64,000 nucleotides of DNA from Candidatus Coprenecus stercorigallinarum (GTDB lineage Bacteria; Bacteroidota; Bacteroidia; Bacteroidales; UBA932). Positions 1 to 9,923 of the stretch are shown in pieces. The notes below the pieces were generated by a model. The model did not search any database and was not told where the DNA came from. It saw nothing but the letters and a program-made list of their open reading frames with translations. The stretch's first letter is position 1; the number at the start of each line of letters is the position of its first letter. The position numbers and the translations under genes are program-made. The stretch covers positions 1 through 64,000 of the forward strand of contig DVIL01000034.1 of the NCBI GenBank assembly GCA_018711305.1. The letters run 5' to 3'.

Positions 1-505
1 TTCACCTTTCCCTCACGGTACTGGTTCACTATCGGTCTTCCGGTCGTATTTAGCCTTGCGGGATGGGCCCCGCAGATTCAGACAGGGTTCCTCGTGCCCC
101 GCCCTACTCAGGTGGTCATTTGAACAGTCCATGCCCTACGCGTACGGGCCTGTCACCCTGTGCCGGTCCCCTTTCCAGAAGATTCCGCTTTTGATGGACT
201 GCTCGCGGTATGACTCCTACAACCCCGACACTGCCGTAACAGCGTCGGTTTGGGCTCTTTCCCTTTCGCTCGCCACTACTCGGGAAATCGATCTTTCTTT
301 CTCTTCCTCCAGGTACTAAGATGTTTCAGTTCCCTGGGTTCGCGCTGGCGCGGACGAGCTTCACTCGTCCGGGTTCCCCCATTCGGATACGTGCGGATCA
401 AGTCCTGTTGGCGGATCCCCGCACATTTTCGCAGCTTACTGCGTCCTTCTTCGCCGCCGGAAGCCTAGGCATCCTCCGTTCGCCCTTGTAACTTCTCTCG
501 ATATG
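1..505 (-). rRNA. rrl: 23S ribosomal RNA, 5' portion (rest lies left of the window)
   Basis: Reverse complement contains 23S 5'-domain signatures (gaacggaggatgcctaggc, gagtagtggcgagcgaaaggg, gtaccgtgagggaaaggtgaa). The 5' end near 505 is approximate. Confidence 0.95.
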
Positions 506-643
506 ATTTCGTATTCGTCTCGTATTGGATCATTGTAGTCCCTTAAAATTTTACTCTTAACAGACTTTCTTTAACCTATACTTTTTACCTCGTTATCTCT
601 CTCAGTCTTTTCAATGAACTACCGTTTTTTCTCAAACGGGCTG

Positions 644-675
644 CAAATATATGGGCGATTTTTTAAACCACCAAA
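644..675 (-). promoter_or_regulatory. Bacteroidota-type promoter for the 23S gene (-33 TTTG, 20-bp spacer, -7 TATATTTG)
   Basis: Minus strand reads TTTG (675-672), 20 bp, TATATTTG (651-644), followed by a boxA-like leader (tagttcattgaaaag, 622-608). Confidence 0.6.
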
Positions 676-801
676 TTTTTCTGCAAAAATTTTTGAAAAA
701 ATTTTGAAAATATTTTTCACTTTTTATCTAATCAACTTATTATCAAGAGAATTACTTTTTAAAAAATTTTTCATAGATTTGTACGAATTTTAGAGACAGT
801 C

Positions 802-2565
802 ATGAAAAAAAGAATTACCATCATCATTCTGCTCTCCACCATGAGCAGCCTCATGTCCCTCGGACGGACATTCGATCTCGGCGCATACGGGATACTCCCG
901 GGCGCCGGAGACCTTTCCGGGAAAATAGCCTCCGCCCTCGACATTATCCGCAAGCAATGCAGGGAAGGCGACTCCGTCACATTGAGGCTCATGCCCGGGC
1001 GATACGATTTCCACCCGGACGAAGCCATGCAGCACACCTATTATATATCAAATCATGACCAGACCGGCTCCCAGGCCATAGGAATTGCCCTTGAAGGGTG
1101 GGACAACCTTACCCTGGACGGATGCGGGGCCGAACTGGTTTTCCATGGCGTAATGATTCCGCTGGCCGTCACGGACTCCAGGGGCTGTACCGTAAAAAAC
1201 CTGTCCATAGACTTTGAAAATCCGCAGATTGCCCAGGTCCGCATAGTAGAGAACAGAGGCGGCGGAGGCATTGTATTCAAGCCGGAAAGCTGGGTCAGGT
1301 ACCGGATTACCAGGGACTCGGTGTTTGAGACATACGGAGAGGGCTGGGCTCTAAGACCGTCCACCGGCATTGCCTTCGAGCCGGAGACGCGGCACATCCT
1401 GTGGAACACCGGTGACATTTTCTACGACACGAAAGGTGTAAGGGCAACGGAAGACGGACTGCTGGCCCCCCGCTGGCAGGACAGCCGTCTTGTTCCTGGA
1501 ACCGTAGTGGCCATGCGCACATGGTACCGGCCCGCTCCAGGCATATTCCTGTATGGCAATACCGGAACCACTCTGAAGGATGTAAGGGTACATTACGCAT
1601 TCGGCATGGGACTGATCGCCCAGTTCTGCGACGGGATCACTCTCGACGGATTCAGCGTATGCCTCAAGGGGGAAGACGACCCGAGATATTTCACCACACA
1701 GGCCGATGCGACCCACTTCTCCCAGTGCAAGGGTGTTATACACTCCTCAGGAGGGCTCTATGAGGGGATGATGGACGATGCCGTCAATGTTCACGGAATC
1801 TACCTTAAGATAACAGGCCGGACCGGGGAGCGCACGGTCACCGCCAGATTCATGCACGACCAGGCCTGGGGATTCAGATGGGGAGAAGCCGGTGACTCGG
1901 TCAGGACAATAGACGCAGACGTAATGGAATATACCGGCACTACGCTGCACATCGAATCCATAAGCCCCGATGAAAGCTGTCGCGGACAGAAAGAGCTGAC
2001 CATCACGTTCAGGGAGCCGCTGGACACAGGCATCTTCCACAAAAACATAGGGATAGAGAATCTCAGCCGCACCCCTGAAGTGCTGTTTTCCGACAATATG
2101 GTACGGAACAACAGGGCCAGAGGCGCCCTCTTCAGCTCTCCACGCAGGACCGTAGTGGAGAACAACGTCTTCGACCATACCTCCGGCACAGCCATCCTGC
2201 TCTGCGGAGACTGCAACGGCTGGTACGAATCCGGTGCCTGCCGGGACGTGCTCATACGCGGCAACCGCTTCATCAATGCCCTCACCAGCATGTACCAGTT
2301 CACCATGGCGGTCATATCCATCTATCCCGAGATTCCCGATCTGGAAATGCAGGCCGGGTACTTCCACGGCGGCACCCCGGGAGCAGTCACCATCACCGGC
2401 AACACCTTCGAGACATTCGACATGCCCATACTTTACGCGAAATCCATAGACGGGCTGATTTTCAAAGACAACATCATCACGGTCAACGACAGTTACAGGC
2501 CATTCCACAAAAACCGGAACAGATTTCTGCTCGAAAGGACCGACAATGTCGGGATATCTTATTAA
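802..2565 (+). CDS. GH110-like alpha-1,3-galactosidase / right-handed beta-helix protein
   Basis: Signal peptide; FDLGAYGI...GDSVTLRLMPGRYDFHP and NLSIDF motifs resembling Bacteroides GH110 enzymes; TAGATTTG promoter-like box just upstream. Confidence 0.75.
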   Translation: MKKRITIIILLSTMSSLMSLGRTFDLGAYGILPGAGDLSGKIASALDIIRKQCREGDSVTLRLMPGRYDFHPDEAMQHTYYISNHDQTGSQAIGIALEGWDNLTLDGCGAELVFHGVMIPLAVTDSRGCTVKNLSIDFENPQIAQVRIVENRGGGGIVFKPESWVRYRITRDSVFETYGEGWALRPSTGIAFEPETRHILWNTGDIFYDTKGVRATEDGLLAPRWQDSRLVPGTVVAMRTWYRPAPGIFLYGNTGTTLKDVRVHYAFGMGLIAQFCDGITLDGFSVCLKGEDDPRYFTTQADATHFSQCKGVIHSSGGLYEGMMDDAVNVHGIYLKITGRTGERTVTARFMHDQAWGFRWGEAGDSVRTIDADVMEYTGTTLHIESISPDESCRGQKELTITFREPLDTGIFHKNIGIENLSRTPEVLFSDNMVRNNRARGALFSSPRRTVVENNVFDHTSGTAILLCGDCNGWYESGACRDVLIRGNRFINALTSMYQFTMAVISIYPEIPDLEMQAGYFHGGTPGAVTITGNTFETFDMPILYAKSIDGLIFKDNIITVNDSYRPFHKNRNRFLLERTDNVGISY

Positions 2566-2601
2566 ATTTGCTATCTTAGAACCCAAACCTTCCTGATACT
2601 T

Positions 2602-4605
2602 ATGAATGAAGAAAAGAAAAAAGTAACGCTTCCCGAGAACGCCTTCCGGGAGCTGAAGCCCGGCGAGAAGTACCAGCCCCTTCTCAATCCGGACAAAGTC
2701 TATCCAGAGGTCACCGTATGGTCCGTGACAATCGGCCTTGTGATGACCATAATCTTCTCCGCCGCAGCTGCCTTCCTCGGACTGAAGGTAGGACAGGTAT
2801 TCGAGGCTGCCATCCCCATATCGATTATCGCGGTCGGTCTGTCCAGTGCCTTCAAGCGCAAGAACGCCTTGGGTGAAAATGTCATCATCCAGTCCATCGG
2901 AGCCTGCTCCGGCGTCATCGTGGCAGGCGCCATCTTCACCCTCCCCGCCCTGTACATCCTGCAGGACAGATACCCGGAACTGACAGTGGATTTCTCCAAG
3001 ATATTCCTCAGTTCCCTCATCGGAGGCGTCCTCGGCATCCTGCTGCTCATTCCTTTCCGCAAATACTTCGTAAAGGAGCAGCACGGCAAATACCCCTTCC
3101 CTGAGGCCACTGCCACCACACAGGTGCTCGTCAGCGGCGAATCCGGCGGAAAAGGGGCCAAGACCCTGTTGATCAGCGGTCTGATCGGAGGACTCTACGA
3201 CTTCATCGTCTCCACCTTCGGCTGGTGGTCCGAAGTGTTCACCTCCAGGGTATTGCCTTGGGGCGAACAGGTGGCTACCAACGCCAAGCTCCTGTTCAAG
3301 GTAAATGTCGGAGCGGCTGTCCTCGGCCTCGGCTACATCATCGGCCTCAAGTATTCCTTCATTATATGCTGCGGCTCGTTCCTGGTATGGTTCATCATCA
3401 TTCCGCTGATGAATCTCATCTTCGGGGACAGCGTAGTGGACCTGATGGGCTCAGGCCTGACAGCCACCGTCGGTTCCATGTCGCCTGAGGAGATATTCAC
3501 CAATTACGCCCGCCACATCGGCATCGGAGGCATCGCCACAGCAGGTATCATCGGCATCATCAAGTCCGCCGGCATCATCAAGTCCGCCCTCGGTCTGGCA
3601 GGCAAGGAGTTCCGCGGCAAAAAAGACGGGGCCGGAGCCCAGGAGGCACGTACCCAGAGAGACCTCTCCATGAAGATTATCATCATCGGTCTGGTCATTA
3701 CCCTGGCCCTGATGTTCGTATTCTTCTATTTCGGAGTGCTGGACAACCTCTGGCACGCAGTGATAGCCCTGCTTGTAGTAGCCGTCATAGCATTCCTGTT
3801 CACCACCGTGGCTGCAAACGCCATTGCCATCGTCGGCACCAACCCTGTCAGCGGCATGACCCTGATGACCCTTATCCTGGCATCCATCATCCTCGTGGCC
3901 GCAGGCCTCAAAGGCACTTCAGGCATGGCCGCAGCCCTCATCATCGGAGGCGTGGTCTGCACCGCCCTCTCCATGGCCGGAGGCTTTATCACCGACCTGA
4001 AGATCGGTTACTGGATAGGCTCCACCCCGCGCAAGCAGGAGGGATGGAAATTCTTAGGGACTATAGTGGCAGCCGCCACCGTAGCAGGAGTGATGATGAT
4101 CCTCAACGACACTTTCGGATTCACCGGTGAGGGAGCCCTCGTGGCACCTCAGGCCAATGCCATGGCCGCAGTCATCGAACCCCTGATGCTCGGAGGCAGC
4201 GCACCCTGGCTGATGTACGGCATAGGAGCGGCGATAGCCATCATCCTGACCCTGTTCAAGGTACCTGCCCTGCCATTTGCCCTCGGCATGTTCATCCCCA
4301 TCGAGCTCAACCTTCCCCTTATGATTGGAGGAGCCGTCGCATGGTACGTAGGCTCCCGCAGCAAGGACAAGGCTGTCAATGAGGCCCGTAAGGAGAAAGG
4401 GACCCTCGTGGCATCCGGATTCATCGCCGGCGGAGCCCTCATGGGCGTAGTCTCGGCCATCATGCGTTTTGCGGACGTCAACCTGGTCAACACCGCATGG
4501 CAGTCCTCCACACCTGCCGTATGGGTTGCCCTTGGAGTCTATATCCTGCTGATAGCCTACATGATATGGGCCTGCAAGAAAACAGACGTCGTTGAAGACA
4601 AATAA
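2602..4605 (+). CDS. OPT family oligopeptide transporter
   Basis: Many TM segments; NAFRELKPGEKYQPLLNP N-terminus typical of bacterial OPT proteins. Confidence 0.9.
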   Translation: MNEEKKKVTLPENAFRELKPGEKYQPLLNPDKVYPEVTVWSVTIGLVMTIIFSAAAAFLGLKVGQVFEAAIPISIIAVGLSSAFKRKNALGENVIIQSIGACSGVIVAGAIFTLPALYILQDRYPELTVDFSKIFLSSLIGGVLGILLLIPFRKYFVKEQHGKYPFPEATATTQVLVSGESGGKGAKTLLISGLIGGLYDFIVSTFGWWSEVFTSRVLPWGEQVATNAKLLFKVNVGAAVLGLGYIIGLKYSFIICCGSFLVWFIIIPLMNLIFGDSVVDLMGSGLTATVGSMSPEEIFTNYARHIGIGGIATAGIIGIIKSAGIIKSALGLAGKEFRGKKDGAGAQEARTQRDLSMKIIIIGLVITLALMFVFFYFGVLDNLWHAVIALLVVAVIAFLFTTVAANAIAIVGTNPVSGMTLMTLILASIILVAAGLKGTSGMAAALIIGGVVCTALSMAGGFITDLKIGYWIGSTPRKQEGWKFLGTIVAAATVAGVMMILNDTFGFTGEGALVAPQANAMAAVIEPLMLGGSAPWLMYGIGAAIAIILTLFKVPALPFALGMFIPIELNLPLMIGGAVAWYVGSRSKDKAVNEARKEKGTLVASGFIAGGALMGVVSAIMRFADVNLVNTAWQSSTPAVWVALGVYILLIAYMIWACKKTDVVEDK

Positions 4606-5420
4606 TGATGCTGAGCGACAGTAATTTCCCCATCGCACTGCTTCTGACCCTGATCGCGGGACTTTCCACCGGACTGGGCGGCGTAATCGTGCTTTTCACC
4701 CGTAAGTTCAGCACGAAGACCCTCTCCTTTGCCCTCGGATTCTCGGCCGGAGTGATGCTGTTCATTTCCCTGACGGAGCTGTTTACCGAGGCCTGTTCAA
4801 GCCTCGGCTCCGCCTTCGGGGACAAGACCGGAATGCTGTACACCGTGCTTGCATTCTTCTCGGGGATAGCACTCATCGCCCTCATAGACAACGTCATTCC
4901 CTCAAACGACAACCCTCACGAATATTCCGCCGCCCCCACCCCGGAGGGATGTCTGCCGGAAGCAGACAGTTCGAGGCTAATGCGGCTGGGACTTTTCTCC
5001 GTGATAGCCATTGCCATACACAATTTCCCCGAAGGCATGGCCACCTTCGTAAGCGCGATGGAGAATCCCCAGACCGGCATTTCCATAGCCGCGGCAGTAG
5101 CCATCCACAACATCCCTGAAGGCATAATGGTGGCGATACCCATATACTATGCAACGAGAAAAAAGGGCAAGGCCGTCGGAAACGCATTCCTGTCGGGTCT
5201 TGCCGAGCCTCTCGGGGGTGTCATCGGCTACCTGCTGCTCTCGAACATATTCGACAAGTCCCTGAACGGAGTCGTACTTGCCGCAGTGGCCGGTATCATG
5301 ACCTACATTGCATTAGACGAACTTCTTCCGTCCGCCGAGAGGTTCGGTCATCACCACCTGTCCATCATCGGTGTCATAGCCGGCATGGCGGTAATGGCGG
5401 CAAGCATTATTTTGATTTAA
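4605..5420 (+). CDS. zupT: ZIP family zinc transporter
   Basis: HNFPEGMATF and HNIPEGI motifs; start overlaps the OPT stop codon. Confidence 0.9.
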   Translation: MMLSDSNFPIALLLTLIAGLSTGLGGVIVLFTRKFSTKTLSFALGFSAGVMLFISLTELFTEACSSLGSAFGDKTGMLYTVLAFFSGIALIALIDNVIPSNDNPHEYSAAPTPEGCLPEADSSRLMRLGLFSVIAIAIHNFPEGMATFVSAMENPQTGISIAAAVAIHNIPEGIMVAIPIYYATRKKGKAVGNAFLSGLAEPLGGVIGYLLLSNIFDKSLNGVVLAAVAGIMTYIALDELLPSAERFGHHHLSIIGVIAGMAVMAASIILI

Positions 5421-5439
5421 ACACTAAAACCAAATTGAT

Positions 5440-6666
5440 ATGGAAAAGATTGTTGACAGATTCCTGAGGTACGTGGCTTTCGACACCACTTCGAATCCGG
5501 ACTCGCAGAGCCAGCCCAGTACCAACAAACAGTTCGCCCTCCTGGAACAGCTCCGCAAGGAACTCGTTGCCATGGGGCTGGAGAATGTCGAGCTGGACAA
5601 ATACGGTTACCTGACGGCCTCAATTCCCTCAAATATAGAGGAAGATGTGCCCGCCATAGGCTTCATCGCACATGTGGACACATCCCCCGATGCCCCCGGC
5701 AGCGGCATCAAGCCCCGCTTCGTCGAGAACTACGACGGCAAGCCCATCGTGCTCAATGAACTTAAAGGCATGGAGCTCAACCCGGAGGAATTCCCGGAGC
5801 TGAAGGACTACGTGGGACAGACCCTGATCACCACCGACGGCAACACCCTGCTCGGAGCCGACGACAAGGCCGGAGTGGCCGAGATCATGGCTGCAGCCGA
5901 GTACATCATGGAGCATCCCGAATTCAGGCACGGCCCTGTCAGGATAGGCTTCACTCCCGATGAGGAAATAGGCCGCGGAGTAGACCATTTCGATGTGGCC
6001 AGGTTCGGGGCCAAATACGCCTACACCATGGACGGCGGGGCTATCGGAGAGCTTGAATACGAGAACTTCAACGCCGCCTCCGCCAAACTGCACATCCAGG
6101 GCCGCAACATCCATCCCGGCTACGCCAAGAACAAGATGCTCAATGCCATCCTCATAGCCTCTGAGCTCAACGACATGCTCCCGGTATGGCAGAGACCCGA
6201 ATACACTGACGGATACGAAGGCTTCATCCACATCACCAAGTTCTCCGGAGTAGTCGAAGAGGCTGAGATCCAGTACATCATACGCGACCACGACTTCGAG
6301 CTCTTCGAGCGCAAGAAGAAGATGATTCAGGAATGCGCCGACTTCATCAACGGCAAATACGGTGCAGGCGTCGTGACTGTAGAGATCAAGGACCAGTACT
6401 ACAATATGAGAAAAGAAGTGGAGCCCCACTACCACATCATCGAGAAAGCCGTCAAGGCCATGGAGGATGCGGGAGTGAAACCCAACATCCGCCCCATCCG
6501 CGGCGGCACAGACGGAGCCAGGCTCTCGTTCATGGGACTGCCCTGCCCCAATATTTTCGCCGGCGGACACAACTTCCACGGCAAATACGAGTACCTGCCC
6601 GTACAGAGCATGGAAAAGGCATCCGAGGTCATCCTCAACATCATCAGGAATTTCACTGAAAAATAA
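5440..6666 (+). CDS. pepT: Peptidase T (tripeptidase)
   Basis: [35 protein letters not shown] and [10 protein letters not shown] metallopeptidase motifs. Confidence 0.95.
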   Translation: MEKIVDRFLRYVAFDTTSNPDSQSQPSTNKQFALLEQLRKELVAMGLENVELDKYGYLTASIPSNIEEDVPAIGFIAHVDTSPDAPGSGIKPRFVENYDGKPIVLNELKGMELNPEEFPELKDYVGQTLITTDGNTLLGADDKAGVAEIMAAAEYIMEHPEFRHGPVRIGFTPDEEIGRGVDHFDVARFGAKYAYTMDGGAIGELEYENFNAASAKLHIQGRNIHPGYAKNKMLNAILIASELNDMLPVWQRPEYTDGYEGFIHITKFSGVVEEAEIQYIIRDHDFELFERKKKMIQECADFINGKYGAGVVTVEIKDQYYNMRKEVEPHYHIIEKAVKAMEDAGVKPNIRPIRGGTDGARLSFMGLPCPNIFAGGHNFHGKYEYLPVQSMEKASEVILNIIRNFTEK

Positions 6667-6688
6667 ACTGCCAGAACTACTCAACATC

Positions 6689-7003
6689 ATGATAGTCTCA
6701 ACAACAAGCACTCTGCAGGACAAGCAGATAACAGCCTACCACGGAATAGTAACCGGTACCTGTATCATGGGAGCCAATGTCTTCCGCGACCTCTTCGCCG
6801 GCATACGCGACATAGTCGGAGGACGCTCGGGGGCATACGAGGAAGTCATCGAGAAAGCCAAGAACGAAGCCATACAGGAGATGGTGGACAAGGCCATGGG
6901 CATGAGGGCCAACGCCATCATCGGAGTGGACATCGACTACGAGACCGTGGGCGGCTCCATGCTTATGGTGGCAGTCAGCGGCACGGCGGTCACAGCCTTG
7001 TAA
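6689..7003 (+). CDS. YbjQ/UPF0145 family protein
   Basis: About 104 aa; [35 protein letters not shown] is characteristic. Confidence 0.85.
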   Translation: MIVSTTSTLQDKQITAYHGIVTGTCIMGANVFRDLFAGIRDIVGGRSGAYEEVIEKAKNEAIQEMVDKAMGMRANAIIGVDIDYETVGGSMLMVAVSGTAVTAL

Positions 7004-7015
7004 AACGTCGGAACA

Positions 7016-7495
7016 ATGGAAGACATCCAGCTCAACGCACACAACAAGGAGGAATATCCCCCGATGCATACGGCCGAACACATCCTGAACCAGACGATGG
7101 TGAGGATGTTCGGCTGTCCCCGTTCGCGCAACGCCCATATAGAGCGCAAGAAGAGCAAGTGCGACTACCTGCTCTCCGAATGCCCGACTCCGGAGCAGGT
7201 GCAGGCCATCGAGGACAAGGTCAACGAGGTCATCGCAGCCGGTCTGCCGGTAAGGGTGGAGTTCGTTCCCCTGGCCGAGGCAGGCGCAATAGTGGATCTG
7301 AGCAAACTGCCTGAAAACGTCTCGGACACTCTCCGCATTGTGCGCATAGGGGACTACGACGCCTGCGCATGCATAGGGGCACACGTGGCAGACACTTCGG
7401 AGATAGGCCGGTTCAGAATCATCTCCCACGACTACGCCGACGGACGCTGGCGGGTACGGTTCAAGCTTGAAGAGCCGGAAGGACTGCATCCGTAA
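7016..7495 (+). CDS. AlaX-like trans-acting alanyl-tRNA editing protein
   Basis: HTAEH (HxxxH) and CACIGAH (CxxxH) metal-binding motifs of the SAD domain. Confidence 0.8.
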   Translation: MEDIQLNAHNKEEYPPMHTAEHILNQTMVRMFGCPRSRNAHIERKKSKCDYLLSECPTPEQVQAIEDKVNEVIAAGLPVRVEFVPLAEAGAIVDLSKLPENVSDTLRIVRIGDYDACACIGAHVADTSEIGRFRIISHDYADGRWRVRFKLEEPEGLHP

Positions 7496-7561
7496 TCCAG
7501 TGTCACAAGTGGCACGGTAATTGACAGCTTTCATATCCAGGAACACTAACAAATCTGAGAT

Positions 7562-8323
7562 ATGAAAGCTTTTTCTTTTTTCACGGCAGCTGCAGCGGCC
7601 GTCATCATGTCCTCAGTCACGCTCATGGCCCAGGACGCACCTTATACTGAGAAATTCCGTTACATCGAGGTCACAGGCACCTCAGAGGTGGAGATAGTCC
7701 CGGACGAGATTCATTTTGTCATAGGCATCAAGGAATATTTCGAGGAAGAGTTCGACGGGGTATCCAAGCCGGAAGACTACAGGACCAAAGTCCGCATCGA
7801 GACCATCGAGTCGCAGATGCGGGATGCCCTGCACTCCATCGGTATCAGTGACAACGATATCCGGACCCAGGAGGTAGGCGACTACTGGAGGGAGCGCGGA
7901 ATGGACTTCCTCATCGGCAAGAACCTGGACATCACCCTGCACGACTTCACCATGATAGACAGCATTATCTCCGTCATCGACACCAAGGGAGTAAGTTCCA
8001 TGCGTATCGGCGACATGAGCCACAAGGACATCCTCAAATACCACGAGCAGGGAAAGAAGGACGCCGTGCTGGCAGCCAGGCATAAGGCCGAATACATGGC
8101 CGGGGCCCTCGGTGAAAAACTCGGCCAGGTACTGAGCATCGTAGAGCACGGCGGCGGTACCGACCACTACACCGTCATACAGAACAGCAAGATGCGTATG
8201 GACGGAGCCGCTTTCGGCTCTGAAGCCGCCCTTGCAGCCCCTGCCGCCTCAGCCTCCGACGCCTTCCGCACCATCAAGTACACCTACTCGGTCACCTGCC
8301 GGTTTGCACTCAGAGGGTTCTAA
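7562..8323 (+). CDS. SIMPL domain (DUF541) protein
   Basis: Signal peptide; YIEVTGTSEVEIVPDEIHFVIGI; C-terminal YSVTCRFALRGF. Confidence 0.8.
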   Translation: MKAFSFFTAAAAAVIMSSVTLMAQDAPYTEKFRYIEVTGTSEVEIVPDEIHFVIGIKEYFEEEFDGVSKPEDYRTKVRIETIESQMRDALHSIGISDNDIRTQEVGDYWRERGMDFLIGKNLDITLHDFTMIDSIISVIDTKGVSSMRIGDMSHKDILKYHEQGKKDAVLAARHKAEYMAGALGEKLGQVLSIVEHGGGTDHYTVIQNSKMRMDGAAFGSEAALAAPAASASDAFRTIKYTYSVTCRFALRGF

Positions 8324-8332
8324 GATTCAATT

Positions 8333-8563
8333 GAGAATTGCACGGTGTTTTCCAAGCAGCTATAAGCCAACACTTTACAAAACGGCCTGCAATTCTCGCT
8401 ACCTCAGAAGCAGTCGAAAATTGCGCACTGTTTTACATACTACTGATAATCAAAGATTTGGAAAAAGCCGTGCAATTCTCGCACTGCTCCGGATGCCTGA
8501 GAATTGCACGGCATTTTCCAAACAATTATAAATCAACACTTTATAAAATAGCCCGCAATTCTC
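8333..8563. repeat. Three 65-bp palindromic RAYT-associated units (orientation A-B-A)
   Basis: Units at 8333-8397, 8416-8480 and 8499-8563. Ends are GAGAATTGCA/TGCAATTCTC with minor variants. Two 18-bp linkers give an exact 83-bp period. Confidence 0.9.
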
Positions 8564-8564
8564 A

Positions 8565-9413
8565 CTACCTGCCGTATATCTTTTTGAGCAAATCCGTACT
8601 CAGGCCGGAGAGCCTGGCCATCTGCTTGATGCTGCAACCGAACTGTTTTCTAAGATATTCGGCCAGGTGGCACCTCTGCTCCACACCCAGACTCCCAGTA
8701 TCCGATGTGCCGAATTCCCGAAGGCATATCTCCCTAACGGAGCCGAGCAATTCCCCGTCGGTATAGGAGACAGTCCCCAGTACCCCCTCGGAAAGAGACA
8801 TTTCCATCCTCATATTGCGCGACAGATAGTGCATAAATCTGGCCGGGGAACCGAAAATCTCCTCTACTTTTTTATGGTTGACATAATTGGCTGGACAGAT
8901 TGTCCCCTCCGGAGTCAGCCGATAGTCATCTGGAAGTGCCAGGTTGGAGTGCAGCATCTTCCTTATCTCCCTGTACCCGAAATCGGATACCCGTCGGTAT
9001 TCCACCGGCAGCAGCAGACTGTCCTTCCTGAAATAGCAAGAGCCCGAACCCCATTCATAAAAAAGCGGCAGCACTTCCGGATCCGAAGAAAGAGAATTAC
9101 GCAGTACGTAGGCGACCGTCCTCATGAAGGTTTCCTTGTCCGGAATCTCCTTCATACCCACAGCGCTGTTTCCTCCCATATCAGCCAGCCGGGACAGCCT
9201 GCGCCTATAATTTCTCATAAAACCGAGACACGAATCCTCACGGCCAGTGACTACGAAATGTACATGATTGGTCATCAGTGTGAAAGACAGAACATCTACA
9301 CCACACATCAGCGCACAGACAGGCACTCCGTTCATTCCGTAAACGAAATCCTCCCTGCTTCGGAATATCAATCCCTTCTCCAGCCCCCTCGTATACGCGT
9401 GCCAGTATTTCAT
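8565..9413 (-). mobile_element. REP-associated tyrosine transposase (Y1 HUH family, RAYT/TnpA_REP)
   Basis: HUH motif TNHVHFVV, candidate catalytic Tyr in FMRNYRRRLSRL, C-terminal HTH-like GCSIKQMARLSGLSTDLLKKIYGR; flanked by palindromic repeat arrays. Confidence 0.85.
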
Positions 9414-9651
9414 ATATCCCCAAAGTTAGCGAACTTTTTGAAAGAGGCAATAGGCCAAATGTAGAATTTTACCAAATGGGGGAATAGGGTAATCCGCTTG
9501 GAATCCGAGCTACATCAATCGGAGATGCTTGACTATGGAAAATATGGTTACGCGCAATAATACCCCTTGGCCGCAAGAAGAAGCCGCCCTAACCTCCACT
9601 ATGAATTTTATTATGTTGAAATTTATCGATACTCAGGATGTCTGTAAAATC

Positions 9652-9882
9652 GAGAAATGCACACCGTTTTACAGACTTCTGATAATCAAAGACTTGCAAA
9701 AGGCCGTGCAATTCTCAGGCACCATGGACAGTGCGAAAATTGCACGGCATTTTCCAAGCAGCTATAAGTCAACACTTTACAAAACGACCTGCTATTCTCA
9801 CTACCTCAGAAGCTGTCGAAAATTGCACAGCTTTTTACACACTCCTGGTAATCAAAGGTTTACAAAACGACCTGCAATTCTC
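9652..9882. repeat. Three 65-bp palindromic RAYT-associated units (orientation B-A-B)
   Basis: Units at 9652-9716, 9735-9799 and 9818-9882, again with 18-bp linkers and an 83-bp period. Confidence 0.9.
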
Positions 9883-9923
9883 AAAAACTCTGAAGCCTCA
9901 GGGTCATTTGGCGGGAAGGACTT

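Noticed and set aside
56-468. Small ORFs inside the first 500 bp
   Set aside because: The region is 23S rRNA.
1747-3084. Long antisense ORFs (e.g. 1747-3084, 5629-6723, 13438-15219, 34838-37036, 37002-38534, 39573-41660)
   Set aside because: They lie opposite well-supported genes and show skewed composition with no domain signatures; typical shadow ORFs of GC-rich codon usage.
8338-8766. ORFs over the repeat arrays (8232-8531, 8338-8766, 9529-9990, 9731-10006) with similar peptides such as HFTKRPAIL
   Set aside because: Shared peptides come from translating the same DNA repeats; they run across linkers into other features and have no protein-like context.
8333-9882. CRISPR array, suggested by the regular 83-bp period with 18-bp inter-unit segments
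   Set aside because: Repeated units are 65 bp, diverged, internally palindromic and alternate in orientation. The 18-bp linkers are related to each other rather than unique spacers, and no cas genes are present.
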